A stretch of 64,000 nucleotides of DNA from AWTP1-9 sp035703165 (GTDB lineage Bacteria > Bacteroidota > Bacteroidia > Chitinophagales > Chitinophagaceae): contig DASSYR010000061.1 of NCBI GenBank assembly GCA_035703165.1, positions 1 through 64,000 of the forward strand, written 5' to 3'. A program made the position numbers and the translations under genes. Of the stretch, positions 52,758-61,292 are shown in pieces. Under the pieces are notes generated by a model. It saw only the letters and a program-made list of their open reading frames with translations. It ran no database searches and was not told the DNA's origin. Every line of letters begins with the position of its first letter. Position 1 is the first letter of the stretch.

Positions 52758-53693
52758 TTACTGTATCAGTAAATCTGTAATTACAAAAAGAGCAAACACT
52801 ACGGATGCAATACCATTTGTTGTTGCAAAAGCCAGGTTTACTTTGCTTAAATCGTCTGGCCTAACCAAGGTGTGCTGATAAATTAATAAGGCTTGAAAAA
52901 TTATAACGCCTACCCAGTACCAAATATTAAACATGCCGTGTAAGCCTGACCAAACTAAACAAGCCGCACACAATAAATGCAATGTTTCCGAAACCCGTAA
53001 TGCTTTTTTCTTTCCCAGCCACACGGGTATGGAATATAATTTTTGTGACTTATCAAATTCCTCATCTTGTAAAGCATAAATTATATCAAACCCACTTACC
53101 CAAAACAAAACAACAAAAGAGAATAAAATGGGTAATAAAGCAAACCGGCCTGTTACGGCCAAATAAGCGCCTATGGGTGCAAGAGATAAACCTAGCCCTA
53201 ATATTAAATGACAAAGCGGTGTAAACCGTTTGGTATAACTATAACCCAACACAACAAATAATGCCACCGGAGCCAGAACCAGACAGAGTGTATTAATAAA
53301 ATAGCAACAAACGATAAATAAGAAACAAGAAATAATTGTAAACAGTAAAGCACCATTTGCTTTTATAATTCCTGCTGGTATTTCTCTTATAGCTGTGCGT
53401 GGATTTTTTGCATCAAAACTTCTGTCAAGATAGCGGTTAAAAGCCATAGCAGCGCTACGGGCAAAAATCATACAGAGAATAACAAACAATAACTTAGGTA
53501 AAAGATATACTCCCGGTTTTTGCGTTGAAGCCCAGCCAATGGTTCTATTTAAGTTCCATTGCGAAGTATTTGCTGTTATCCAATACCCTTCTACAGCTTT
53601 TGTTGCCAAAAAAAAGCCGATCAAAGCAAAAGGCATCGCAAAAATGGTATGAGAGAACTTTACAAGGCTGAGATAATTTCTAATACTTTTCAT
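52758..53693 (-). CDS. UbiA-family prenyltransferase, MqnP-like (311 aa)
   Basis: Integral membrane aromatic prenyltransferase. The first Asp-rich motif is NRYLDRSFDAKNPRT and the second DIIYALQDEEFD, both binding the prenyl diphosphate through magnesium. The PRTAIREIPAG segment resembles the UbiA-like enzymes of the futalosine menaquinone route (MqnP) more than MenA. I chose the ATG at 53693, as the upstream start is a TTG. Menaquinone assignment is inferred from family, and no other mqn genes are in the window. Confidence 0.85.
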   Translation of the reverse strand: MKSIRNYLSLVKFSHTIFAMPFALIGFFLATKAVEGYWITANTSQWNLNRTIGWASTQKPGVYLLPKLLFVILCMIFARSAAMAFNRYLDRSFDAKNPRTAIREIPAGIIKANGALLFTIISCFLFIVCCYFINTLCLVLAPVALFVVLGYSYTKRFTPLCHLILGLGLSLAPIGAYLAVTGRFALLPILFSFVVLFWVSGFDIIYALQDEEFDKSQKLYSIPVWLGKKKALRVSETLHLLCAACLVWSGLHGMFNIWYWVGVIIFQALLIYQHTLVRPDDLSKVNLAFATTNGIASVVFALFVITDLLIQ

Positions 53694-53734
53694 AAACAAC
53701 TTTCTCTTGCTTTTTTACTTTTCTTTTTGGATTT

Positions 53735-54268
53735 TTAATTTTTCATTTCTCCTCTTAAAAATTCCCATAATACAATCCCTGCTGCTACTGATATATTTAA
53801 TGAATGTTTCATTCCTAACTGGGGTATTTCAATGCAGGCATCGCATTGTTTTATTACATCTTCTTCTACACCGCTAACTTCGTTACCAAAAATTAAAGCG
53901 ATTTTATTTACTCCATTAAAAAAAGGCTGACCCAGCTTCACACTGTTTTTTACCTGTTCAACAGCAAATACTTGATAGCCTTCTTCCTTTAGCTTTTTTA
54001 CAGCATCAATTGTTTTGGGAAAATATCTCCATTCCACTGTTTCAGTAGCACCCAAAGCTGTTTTGTTTATATCCCGATGCGGCGGTTGGGGAGTATAACC
54101 ACATAAATAAATGGCTTGTAACAAAAAAGCATCGGCTGTGCGAAAAACACTACCTACGTTATGCATGCTACGGATATTATCCAACACTACTATTATGGGA
54201 AATTTGTCCGACTGCTTAAATTCTGATACCGATTTTCGGTTCAGTTCATTCATGCTGAGTTTTTGCAT
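53735..54268 (-). CDS. SpoU/TrmH-family RNA 2'-O-methyltransferase (177 aa)
   Basis: Knotted SPOUT methyltransferase. Motif 1 is LDNIRSMHNVGSVFRTADAF, motif 2 IALIFGNEVSGV, and motif 3 IPQLGMKHSLNISVAAGI, with the SAM-binding knot in the last two. It is at the short end for the family and lacks an N-terminal L30-like substrate domain. The RNA target (tRNA or rRNA) is not evident. It is the first gene of the trmH-like, ubiA, ruvX, def series. A TAATTTTG lies 6 bp before the ATG (54275-54282). Confidence 0.9.
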   Translation of the reverse strand: MQKLSMNELNRKSVSEFKQSDKFPIIVVLDNIRSMHNVGSVFRTADAFLLQAIYLCGYTPQPPHRDINKTALGATETVEWRYFPKTIDAVKKLKEEGYQVFAVEQVKNSVKLGQPFFNGVNKIALIFGNEVSGVEEDVIKQCDACIEIPQLGMKHSLNISVAAGIVLWEFLRGEMKN

Positions 54269-54627
54269 AACAAACAAAATTAGTACTCTTTAACATTATA
54301 ACGACCTGGTAAACAAATAATGTTGCTACACTATCGTGTAGCTCTTCAAAGCCATTTTTTAAATTGAATTATTTCTTCAAACTATCATTACTATTAACAC
54401 AAAACAAATCTTCCCGAGCCGATGCAGAGGAGAAATTATAATAAAACAATAACAGCTCAAAAGGACAAGACAAAAAATACCGTAAAACCAAATTTGAAAA
54501 CAGAAACCTCTTTTTTCAGCCTTCTTTAGTATTTATTATAGGAAAAATTCTGTATAAAAAAATTTCAATGGTAATTATAGATAATAGAGCGGTGAAAATT
54601 TGGAGACTTGCCTCTGTTGGATTATAG
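54269..54627. other. Long intergenic gap with a small hairpin
   Basis: About 360 bp without a recognisable gene. It includes a 7 bp stem GCTACAC-TATC-GTGTAGC (54325-54342), lacking a clear T-tract. A -7 element for the SpoU gene is at its left end. No tRNA or small ORF was recognised; an unannotated small RNA is not excluded. Confidence 0.4.
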
Positions 54628-55572
54628 TCAGGAAGATATATAACCGGATTTATTATCTCTTTTCAACTCCCATTCTTTTTTTCCAATGCCTGGGAATACG
54701 TGTCTTTCACTGTGATAGGATGAACGTACCAATGGACCGCTTTCTATATAATCAACTCCCAACTCATAACCAATGTTTCTTAATTCGGCAAATTCATCGG
54801 GATGAACGAAACGTTGTACAGGTAAATGTTTCTGAGTTGGCTGTAGGTATTGTCCGATAGTAATTACATCTACACCTGCATGCTTTAAATCTTTTATTGT
54901 TTGTATAACCTCTTCTTTCGTTTCTCCCAGACCAAGCATAATGCCACTTTTGGTTCGCATCCCCCCTTCTTTTAATGTTTTCAGCACTTCCATACTTCTC
55001 CAATATTTAGCTTGGATACGAACCTGGCGTGTTAATCGTTCAACAGTTTCAATATTATGAGAAACTACCTCCGGAGCCGCATCTATAATGCGTTGAATAT
55101 TTTCTTTATCGCCTTTAAAATCGGGAATTAATGTTTCTAATGTCGTTTCCGGATTTAATGCTTTCACAGCTTTAATGGTATTAAACCAAACAGTGCTTCC
55201 TCCATCTTTAAGTTCATCCCTGTCAACAGAAGTAATAACAGCATGTTTTACCTTCATGAGGTAAATAGCTTCAGCAACTCTTTGAGGCTCATCCCAATCT
55301 AACTCAGTCGGTTTACCGGTTGCCACGGCACAAAAACCGCAACTTCGGGTACATACATTGCCCAATATCATAAAAGTAGCTGTACCACTTCCCCAGCATT
55401 CGCCCATATTAGGACAGTTACCACTTTCACATATCGTGTGAAGCTTGTGTGTATCCACAAGGCTACGGACATTTTTGTAGCTTTCCCCAATGGGCAGCTT
55501 AACCCTTAGCCAGTCGGGCTTTTTTAGCTTATGTATTTCTTTTGAAGCGGATATAACAGGAAATTCTTTCAT
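54628..55572 (-). CDS. lipA: Lipoyl synthase LipA (314 aa)
   Basis: Radical SAM enzyme that inserts two sulfur atoms into octanoyl groups. The auxiliary cluster motif is CESGNCPNMGECW and the radical SAM cluster CTRSCGFC, as in all LipA proteins. ATSGKPTEL-like ATGKPTELDWDEP and LMLGLGET follow. Full-length. A TATCTTTG -7 element (55598-55605) overlaps the end of the preceding gene region. Works with LipB (49.6 kb). Confidence 0.95.
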   Translation of the reverse strand: MKEFPVISASKEIHKLKKPDWLRVKLPIGESYKNVRSLVDTHKLHTICESGNCPNMGECWGSGTATFMILGNVCTRSCGFCAVATGKPTELDWDEPQRVAEAIYLMKVKHAVITSVDRDELKDGGSTVWFNTIKAVKALNPETTLETLIPDFKGDKENIQRIIDAAPEVVSHNIETVERLTRQVRIQAKYWRSMEVLKTLKEGGMRTKSGIMLGLGETKEEVIQTIKDLKHAGVDVITIGQYLQPTQKHLPVQRFVHPDEFAELRNIGYELGVDYIESGPLVRSSYHSERHVFPGIGKKEWELKRDNKSGYISS

Positions 55573-55597
55573 AAATGCCTTTATGGCAATAAAAGTT

Positions 55598-55605
55598 CAA
55601 AGATA
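55598..55605 (-). promoter_or_regulatory. -7 element of lipA
   Basis: Reverse strand TATCTTTG, 25 bp before the lipA ATG. Confidence 0.45.
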
Positions 55606-55607
55606 GC

Positions 55608-56450
55608 TTACTTACGCTTTCCAAAGTTTATGGAGACATAAGCGCTAAAGAAAAAGTTTTTATTCTTAGCCAAAAGCAAAATTTCTGGTTTGGTAAAGTA
55701 ATATTCTGCATTAATCCCCACCTCTATTGCTGAAACCGTTTCATTAAATCGTCCATAATCAAATCGCAGCCCCATACGGCTGTGTACACCCGGGGTAAAT
55801 TTCAGTTCGTTCCAACCATGTTTTAACCCCGTACCTTCAATAATACGCCCACCAAGAAAATCCAGGCTGTCTGAAGGAGAATATTTTATATCGGCAATTT
55901 CATCATTAAGTGATCTTTGCACTCTAACATAGTAAGGTCTTAACAACCCGGCTGAGAAACCGCCCCCATATACTCCGGTTACAGAAACACCATTTTTATT
56001 ACCTCTGTAGCCAATTACTCTTTGCTGACCAAAACCCAGTTTAGCCTGGTAAAATATATTACGTTTGCCATACACAAAGGGATTGTTGGCAAAAGCAAAG
56101 GGACCGGCAATGGTAAAGCTTCCTGTAATTTTATTTTCCTGGGGATGTTTTTTTTCACCAACCTCAATGGTATAAAAATTGGCAACCCTTGCTGACTGCA
56201 TGGTTGCCTTCTCAAAAAAGAACGAATATCCGTCAGTATTAAGCTTAAATCCAAAGGTAGTTTGTTTGTGAAAAACCAGAGCCCCTTCTTCTTCCAAACG
56301 AATGCGTTCATTTATTCTTTCACGACGTTCTTTACGTTTTTCATTACGATTGGTTTTCCGGGAATCTTTCTCTTTCGCATCTTGAGCAAAAATTGATAAA
56401 ACACTTAACAACAGGATAATACTTAAAAATATTTTTTTCACGGCTTTCAA
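55608..56450 (-). CDS. Putative outer-membrane barrel protein, unknown (280 aa)
   Basis: A signal peptide is followed by a highly charged Lys/Arg/Glu segment (about 26-52), then a mostly beta-strand protein ending NFFFSAYVSINFGKRK, as in small outer-membrane barrels. The start is uncertain: TTG at 56450 (MKAVKKIFLS) or GTG at 56441 (MKKIFLSIILLLS). I recognise no named family. It lies upstream of lipA in the same direction, separated by 35 bp, but lipA has its own likely promoter. Confidence 0.65.
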   Translation of the reverse strand: MKAVKKIFLSIILLLSVLSIFAQDAKEKDSRKTNRNEKRKERRERINERIRLEEEGALVFHKQTTFGFKLNTDGYSFFFEKATMQSARVANFYTIEVGEKKHPQENKITGSFTIAGPFAFANNPFVYGKRNIFYQAKLGFGQQRVIGYRGNKNGVSVTGVYGGGFSAGLLRPYYVRVQRSLNDEIADIKYSPSDSLDFLGGRIIEGTGLKHGWNELKFTPGVHSRMGLRFDYGRFNETVSAIEVGINAEYYFTKPEILLLAKNKNFFFSAYVSINFGKRK

Positions 56451-56580
56451 TTAATAATTATTAGTTGGGTAAATTTACACAAATTTAAACGAAACAATTA
56501 ATGATGATAGTACTGTTTATTTGTTAAATAACAGGCATGTAATTTTATACAAGTAACCGCCTATAATAAAAAGAATCCAT

Positions 56581-56985
56581 ATGACATCGCATATCGTTTA
56601 TGAAGGAAACCTCCGTACCCGTGCCACACATTTGCAATCCGGCACAACAATTGAAACTGATGCGCCCACCGATAACCAGGGCCTGGCACAGCGTTTTTCA
56701 CCTACCGATTTGGTAGCTACGGCATTGGGTAGTTGCATGATGACCATTATGGGCATTAAGGCCAGAGACATGAAGGTGGACTTAACGGGAGTAAAAATAG
56801 AAATACAAAAACATATGAAGGCTGACCCCAGGAGAATAGGAGGTATAGACGTAATTTTTCATTTCCCGGAAACTTTACAATTGGATGAAAAAATAAAAAC
56901 GATTTTAGAACGGGCAGCCATAACCTGTCCGGTAGCTAAAAGCATACACCCGGATATAACAACGAACGTAACGTTTAACTGGTAG
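56581..56985 (+). CDS. OsmC-family peroxide reductase (134 aa)
   Basis: Thiol peroxidase of the OsmC/Ohr class. The two redox cysteines are in LGSCMMTIMGI and AITCPVAKSIHP. The first motif lies near residue 55 and the second near 118, as expected. It reduces organic hydroperoxides, often with lipoyl or low-molecular-weight thiols. Its last 11 bases overlap the 3' end of the convergent DUF2851 gene. Confidence 0.9.
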   Translation: MTSHIVYEGNLRTRATHLQSGTTIETDAPTDNQGLAQRFSPTDLVATALGSCMMTIMGIKARDMKVDLTGVKIEIQKHMKADPRRIGGIDVIFHFPETLQLDEKIKTILERAAITCPVAKSIHPDITTNVTFNW

Positions 56986-58237
56986 TTTTTTTCAATAATG
57001 TGTGCCCAATCACGCAATCTAAGCATTTTCGTTTAAGGCAATACCTGTTTCTTAATTCTATCAACGATTGAGAATCGAAAGCTGTTTTATTGGCTACATC
57101 CATTTCACTCCATTTTTTTGTAATTAAGTTTTCCTCTGCCTTAATTTCTTCCATCCACCTAACAGCCCTATCCTTATATAATTGCTCATTATGATATTGC
57201 CCATAAGCAAACAAAACCGGTATAATGGTATTGATGAAAATATTATCCACCATTTGGGCACCAACGTGTTTTGGTTTGTACGAAGACAGTTCGCCAATAA
57301 CATAATGATAGTGCCAGTAATCATTAGCTGTAACATCCAGCAATTTCCTGGTTTCTTTAAGCGAATTACTTTCTTTTATTTTTGAAAATAAGTGAAGCGA
57401 ACAGTGTATAAGCATAGCCAATTGTGCCAGTCTTACAGCAGGAAATGAAGATGGGCGCATCCGTAAAGAAGAAACCGGTATTTTTATTTCTCTCAGATTA
57501 TATTTTGATTTACAAAACTCATATTCTCTGTATAATAACTTAGGGTAAGCTTCTTCAAAATCATCGTTTAGTATCCCTGCCTGCCCTAGCAATAATGCTT
57601 CTAATTGCTGAATATTTTTCTTATGTTTTGCCAATATATTTATGGAAATACTTTTCGCAATATCTTCAAAACATTCTTTATTTACCTTACCACCAAAGTT
57701 ACCTGCTATCATCCACCACAGTACTTCTTCCCAATGATTATTGGTTTTTGTCAAATGAATAAATATCTCCTCTGATTTTCGCTGTAATCTTTCTATCAAT
57801 AATCTCTCTTTCCAACTTTGCCACAACAGCCCATCTATGCCGGCAATCCTGTTCTGGCATGGAATAAAGTCTTTGTTCTCCATCAAATCCCTGTACTTAT
57901 CAAAAAGCAGCTTTGAAACCCTGTTTTGTAAAACCAAGGTAGGCAAGTTTTTAACCGGTACATCATCATCCCATACCACGTGAATAATTACATTTTTATA
58001 ATGGCGGTCTGGCGAATGTTTATGATTCTTCCAGTCAGAAGACTTTATATGCAATTCTGCATTACCAACAAGTATAGTATTCCCGATTTTAATTTTAGTT
58101 TCTAAAAAATCCGGTCCCTGGTTGTTGTTATAATTTCCCGGAAAAATAATCTGTAATGGTTCATTATTAGTTGTCACCAAGCCGGCTTTATTAAAGAATT
58201 GCATTTGCCAGATGTACTGAAGAAGGCGTTCCGTCAT
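56975..58237 (-). CDS. DUF2851-family protein (420 aa)
   Basis: Cytoplasmic protein of the Bacteroidota DUF2851 family. The N-terminal MTERLLQYIWQMQFFNKAGL and NQGPDFLETKIKIGNTILVGN (shortened: GPDFLETKIKI) with NAELHIKSSDW are its conserved part. No signal or membrane segment. Function unknown. It is in the same direction as the maf gene, 69 bp behind it. Confidence 0.82.
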   Translation of the reverse strand: MTERLLQYIWQMQFFNKAGLVTTNNEPLQIIFPGNYNNNQGPDFLETKIKIGNTILVGNAELHIKSSDWKNHKHSPDRHYKNVIIHVVWDDDVPVKNLPTLVLQNRVSKLLFDKYRDLMENKDFIPCQNRIAGIDGLLWQSWKERLLIERLQRKSEEIFIHLTKTNNHWEEVLWWMIAGNFGGKVNKECFEDIAKSISINILAKHKKNIQQLEALLLGQAGILNDDFEEAYPKLLYREYEFCKSKYNLREIKIPVSSLRMRPSSFPAVRLAQLAMLIHCSLHLFSKIKESNSLKETRKLLDVTANDYWHYHYVIGELSSYKPKHVGAQMVDNIFINTIIPVLFAYGQYHNEQLYKDRAVRWMEEIKAEENLITKKWSEMDVANKTAFDSQSLIELRNRYCLKRKCLDCVIGHTLLKKTTS

Positions 58238-58305
58238 GTAGTTTAATGGTTTATAGGTAAGGGTTTAATAAGTCTAAAATTTTATGTTTTTACTATCATA
58301 AAAAA

Positions 58306-58869
58306 TCATGTCAGCTTTTGAAGTTCCTGCACTACCCTGCTCACGGGCAAGCCCATTACATTATAGAAATCACCGCTAACAGATTTTATCCCAACCACAC
58401 CAATCCACTCCTGTATAGCATAGGCTCCTGCTTTATCAAAGGGGCTGTATTTGTTTATATAAAATTCTATCTGACTCCTGGTAAGAGGATGAAAATAAAC
58501 TTCGGTAATATCAGCAAACGAAACTTCCTCCTCATTCGCTAAAATTACCACTCCTGTAATAACCAAATGCTTTTGTCCCGAAAGACGACTTAATATTTTT
58601 AAGGCTTCATTTTTGTCTTTAGGTTTTCCTATAATCTCGTTATCAAAAACAACAATTGTATCGGCAGCTAATATTATTCTGGAATGGCTAAGTTCTTCCT
58701 TTACCGCCAAAGCTTTATTACGAGCTATATACACAGGCACTTCTGTTATCGGTAAATCTGCAGGATATAATTCATCTGTCTCTTTTACCATTACATCAAA
58801 AGAAATTTCTGCCCATTCCAGCAACTGTTTCCTTCGTGGTGATTGAGATGCAAGGATAATACGTTCCAT
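58306..58869 (-). CDS. Maf-family nucleotide pyrophosphatase (187 aa)
   Basis: Hydrolyses non-canonical or excess nucleoside triphosphates. The N-terminal LASQSPRRKQLLEW, the central AADTIVVFDNEIIGKP and the later SGDFYNVMGLPV are the family motifs. In the Maf/YceF group; whether it prefers dTTP/UTP or m7GTP cannot be decided here. It lies 5 bp behind the UbiA gene, so the two share a transcript. Confidence 0.92.
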   Translation of the reverse strand: MERIILASQSPRRKQLLEWAEISFDVMVKETDELYPADLPITEVPVYIARNKALAVKEELSHSRIILAADTIVVFDNEIIGKPKDKNEALKILSRLSGQKHLVITGVVILANEEEVSFADITEVYFHPLTRSQIEFYINKYSPFDKAGAYAIQEWIGVVGIKSVSGDFYNVMGLPVSRVVQELQKLT

Positions 58870-58874
58870 AATTT

Positions 58875-59819
58875 TTATAAATATAATCTAAAAAAAACCA
58901 TAGAGCAGATACCGGTAAACATTACCAGCTTTATCCACTGACTCAAATGATTAAAATCACTGGCAGTTTGTGCTTTGATAAGTTTTCTGAATATCCAGAC
59001 TAACGGAAAAACAATTAGTAAAAAAACATAAACAGTACTCCCCCACCAGCCAAATAGCAATACATAGCCCTGCACTGTAATAATTATACCCGTTATTACA
59101 ATAAGCCATACAGCAGTAAAGATTTTGGTAGCATTAATTCCCCATACTATTGGCATAGTGCGACAACCATGCTTTCTATCGCCTTCTATATCTTCCATAT
59201 CTTTTACCACTTCTCGTATCAGCGAAATAATAAAAGCAAAAGCTGTGTATAACAGGGTTATTCGTAAAATTCGGGAAACAAAATCAGGCTTTGCCCCGGG
59301 AATTAATAAAAAGTCTAACAATACATAAATTCCAATTACAAAAACAACCCAGGCAGTTAAAAGTGAAATCAGGATATTACCTATAAGCAATTGTCTCTTT
59401 AACGTGAGAGAATACACGAACAGCAATACTACACAAATCACATTTGAAACGCCCAGCAAAAAATGATGACTGATATAATCTACATAAAACCCGGTAACGA
59501 TGCCGATCATGGATAAGAACATATGCCAAAACATAGCCCAGCGTCTGTTCATAATTTTGTCCACCACATTTCTTTGTGGCTTATTTATCAAATCAATATT
59601 AATGTCAAAATAATCATTAATTATATATCCTGCGGCTGCAATAGCTACGGAAGAAAAAATAATTAAAGCAAGATGATACTCTTTAAAAGAATCTACACTG
59701 ACATTCGCCCTGGAAAGAATCGGTATGATTATACAGTAATAAAAAAGTAATTGAGTAATGGCGATAAAAACTAAATTCAGCCAGCGAATTAATTTCAAAA
59801 AAGCAGCCAATAGCTTCAT
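58875..59819 (-). CDS. UbiA-family prenyltransferase, (GG)GP-type (314 aa)
   Basis: Integral membrane prenyltransferase. The Asp-rich motifs are NDYFDINIDLINKP and KDMEDIEGDRKHG. The first motif and size resemble the enzymes annotated as geranylgeranylglycerol-phosphate geranylgeranyltransferases in Bacteroidota, a second UbiA gene beside the one at 52.8 kb. The lipid product is not proven. It follows the kdsC-like gene by 26 bp and precedes maf by 5 bp. Confidence 0.82.
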   Translation of the reverse strand: MKLLAAFLKLIRWLNLVFIAITQLLFYYCIIIPILSRANVSVDSFKEYHLALIIFSSVAIAAAGYIINDYFDINIDLINKPQRNVVDKIMNRRWAMFWHMFLSMIGIVTGFYVDYISHHFLLGVSNVICVVLLFVYSLTLKRQLLIGNILISLLTAWVVFVIGIYVLLDFLLIPGAKPDFVSRILRITLLYTAFAFIISLIREVVKDMEDIEGDRKHGCRTMPIVWGINATKIFTAVWLIVITGIIITVQGYVLLFGWWGSTVYVFLLIVFPLVWIFRKLIKAQTASDFNHLSQWIKLVMFTGICSMVFFRLYL

Positions 59820-59845
59820 GTACCCTTATTAAGTTTCGAAGATAT

Positions 59846-60367
59846 TTATTGACTGGGAACAGCGGTATCAATTCCCCAGTCGTTATTTAATTTTAATGTT
59901 TTTTCGAGCACATCTCTTACACAACCCTCTCCTCCCTTCAGTGGTGAAATATACAAAGCTATTTGTTTTATTTCAGAAACAGCATCGGCAGGGCACACAG
60001 GCAGAGCCACTGATTGCATGGCCTCATAATCAGGAATATCGTCTCCCATATACAATACTTCAGCAGATGTTAAGGAATACCGTTTCATTAACTCTTCTAA
60101 TTTTTCCTTTTTATTTTGAATACCTTGGTGAACTTCTTTAACTCCCAGTTTAGAAAGACGTTCGGCAACCGGAACAGATACAGAACCGGAAATTATAAAC
60201 ACATGATACCCTTTTTTAACAGCTAACTGCAAAGAATAACCGTCTTTTATATTCATACAACGAACCCACTCGCCCCCCGAAAGTATTAGTAAATTACCAT
60301 CGGTAAGCACACCGTCCATATCAAGTACAAAAGCCCGGATTGGTTTAAACAGTTTTAATACATTCAT
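59846..60367 (-). CDS. KdsC-like HAD phosphatase (173 aa)
   Basis: HAD-superfamily hydrolase lacking a cap domain. FVLDMDGVLTDGNLLI has the nucleophilic Asp, VFIISGS the second motif, and MGDDIPDYEAM the acidic third motif. It matches 3-deoxy-D-manno-octulosonate 8-phosphate phosphatases, needed for lipopolysaccharide core. First gene of a kdsC-ubiA-maf series. Confidence 0.88.
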   Translation of the reverse strand: MNVLKLFKPIRAFVLDMDGVLTDGNLLILSGGEWVRCMNIKDGYSLQLAVKKGYHVFIISGSVSVPVAERLSKLGVKEVHQGIQNKKEKLEELMKRYSLTSAEVLYMGDDIPDYEAMQSVALPVCPADAVSEIKQIALYISPLKGGEGCVRDVLEKTLKLNNDWGIDTAVPSQ

Positions 60368-60449
60368 ACAATTACCGGTTAAAATATATCTTGTGTTTAT
60401 TGAAAAATGGCGTTAATACCGGATTTGATTCCTATAATTTTTTAACAGC

Positions 60450-60689
60450 CTAAGATTGGTTATCCCGCCATTCATAAACCCAACTACTCTGAATCATTTC
60501 CAAATGCCCTTCGTTACATTCTTCTCTTTTGCCTAAAAAATTAGGGATTTGCAATACCCATTCCAGCAAATCAGTAAAACGGATACGGTAAATTTTCCCT
60601 TCGTCAAATTCGTCTCCAAAACGCTCGTATAACTTCATTGCAATATCTTCGTAATCGTTCCAATGAATAGGTGGCTCAAAATGATTCAT
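60450..60689 (-). CDS. iscX: IscX-like Fe-S assembly protein (79 aa)
   Basis: Small acidic protein of the IscX/YfhJ family. The core (FTDLLEWVLQIPNF, NEGHLEMIQSSWVYE) matches the winged-helix IscX that binds IscS and iron. It follows a 2Fe-2S ferredoxin gene by 73 bp. The other isc genes (iscS, iscU, hscA, hscB) are not seen in the window. Confidence 0.85.
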   Translation of the reverse strand: MNHFEPPIHWNDYEDIAMKLYERFGDEFDEGKIYRIRFTDLLEWVLQIPNFLGKREECNEGHLEMIQSSWVYEWRDNQS

Positions 60690-60762
60690 AATCTTTTATT
60701 TCTGGTTTTTGAAAGTATGCGGTTGTTGTTACCTAACCTACGAACATCATCTTTTTAAAATG

Positions 60763-61101
60763 TTATTCTCCTAAAAATTGAGTTTGGTCTGGCACCAAAA
60801 TAGTTAATTCTCCGTTTTTGTCGGGTTCTAAAATGCACTGGCACCCGAGACGAGAGTTGAGCCTTGGGTTAACAGCTCTGTCAATAAAATCCTCCTCTTT
60901 ATCACTAATTTCCGGTAAAAATTCGCTCCCTTTCTCTATGTACACATGACAGGTGCTGCAAGCACATACCCCGCCACAGTTGTGGTGTAAATTAATATCA
61001 TGACTCAAAGCTATTTCAAGTACAGACTGGTCAGGTGCAATGTCAGTGAGAGTCACCGGCTCCAGGTCCTTTTGTTCAAATTTAAAATTTATCTTGTACA
61101 T
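60763..61101 (-). CDS. fdx: ISC-type 2Fe-2S ferredoxin (112 aa)
   Basis: Adrenodoxin-type ferredoxin. Ligands are Cys42, Cys48, Cys51 and Cys87 with the intervening NCGGVCACSTC, and Cys46 is also present. These are the same numbers as in E. coli ISC Fdx as I remember it. A short DIAPDQSVLEIAL region precedes. I chose the ATG at 61101; the upstream codon is a TTG. It donates electrons to Fe-S cluster assembly. A -7 element lies at 61120-61127. Confidence 0.9.
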   Translation of the reverse strand: MYKINFKFEQKDLEPVTLTDIAPDQSVLEIALSHDINLHHNCGGVCACSTCHVYIEKGSEFLPEISDKEEDFIDRAVNPRLNSRLGCQCILEPDKNGELTILVPDQTQFLGE

Positions 61102-61119
61102 CAATTGTCATTTTCGGCG

Positions 61120-61127
61120 CAAAAGTA
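61120..61127 (-). promoter_or_regulatory. -7 element of the ferredoxin gene
   Basis: Reverse strand TACTTTTG, 18 bp before the ATG. Confidence 0.45.
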
Positions 61128-61292
61128 TTGGAAAATCAGCGATTTAATTTGCTCAAAACGGAATAATAACTACAGAAGTAAAGCTTTACCCCTAATTAGA
61201 GTTGTAAAATTTTAGCAGAAGAACTAACTTGTACTCTCTACATCCCATAATAATCCATATTCCTATTTTCTTTAGACCTAAAACAAAAAACT

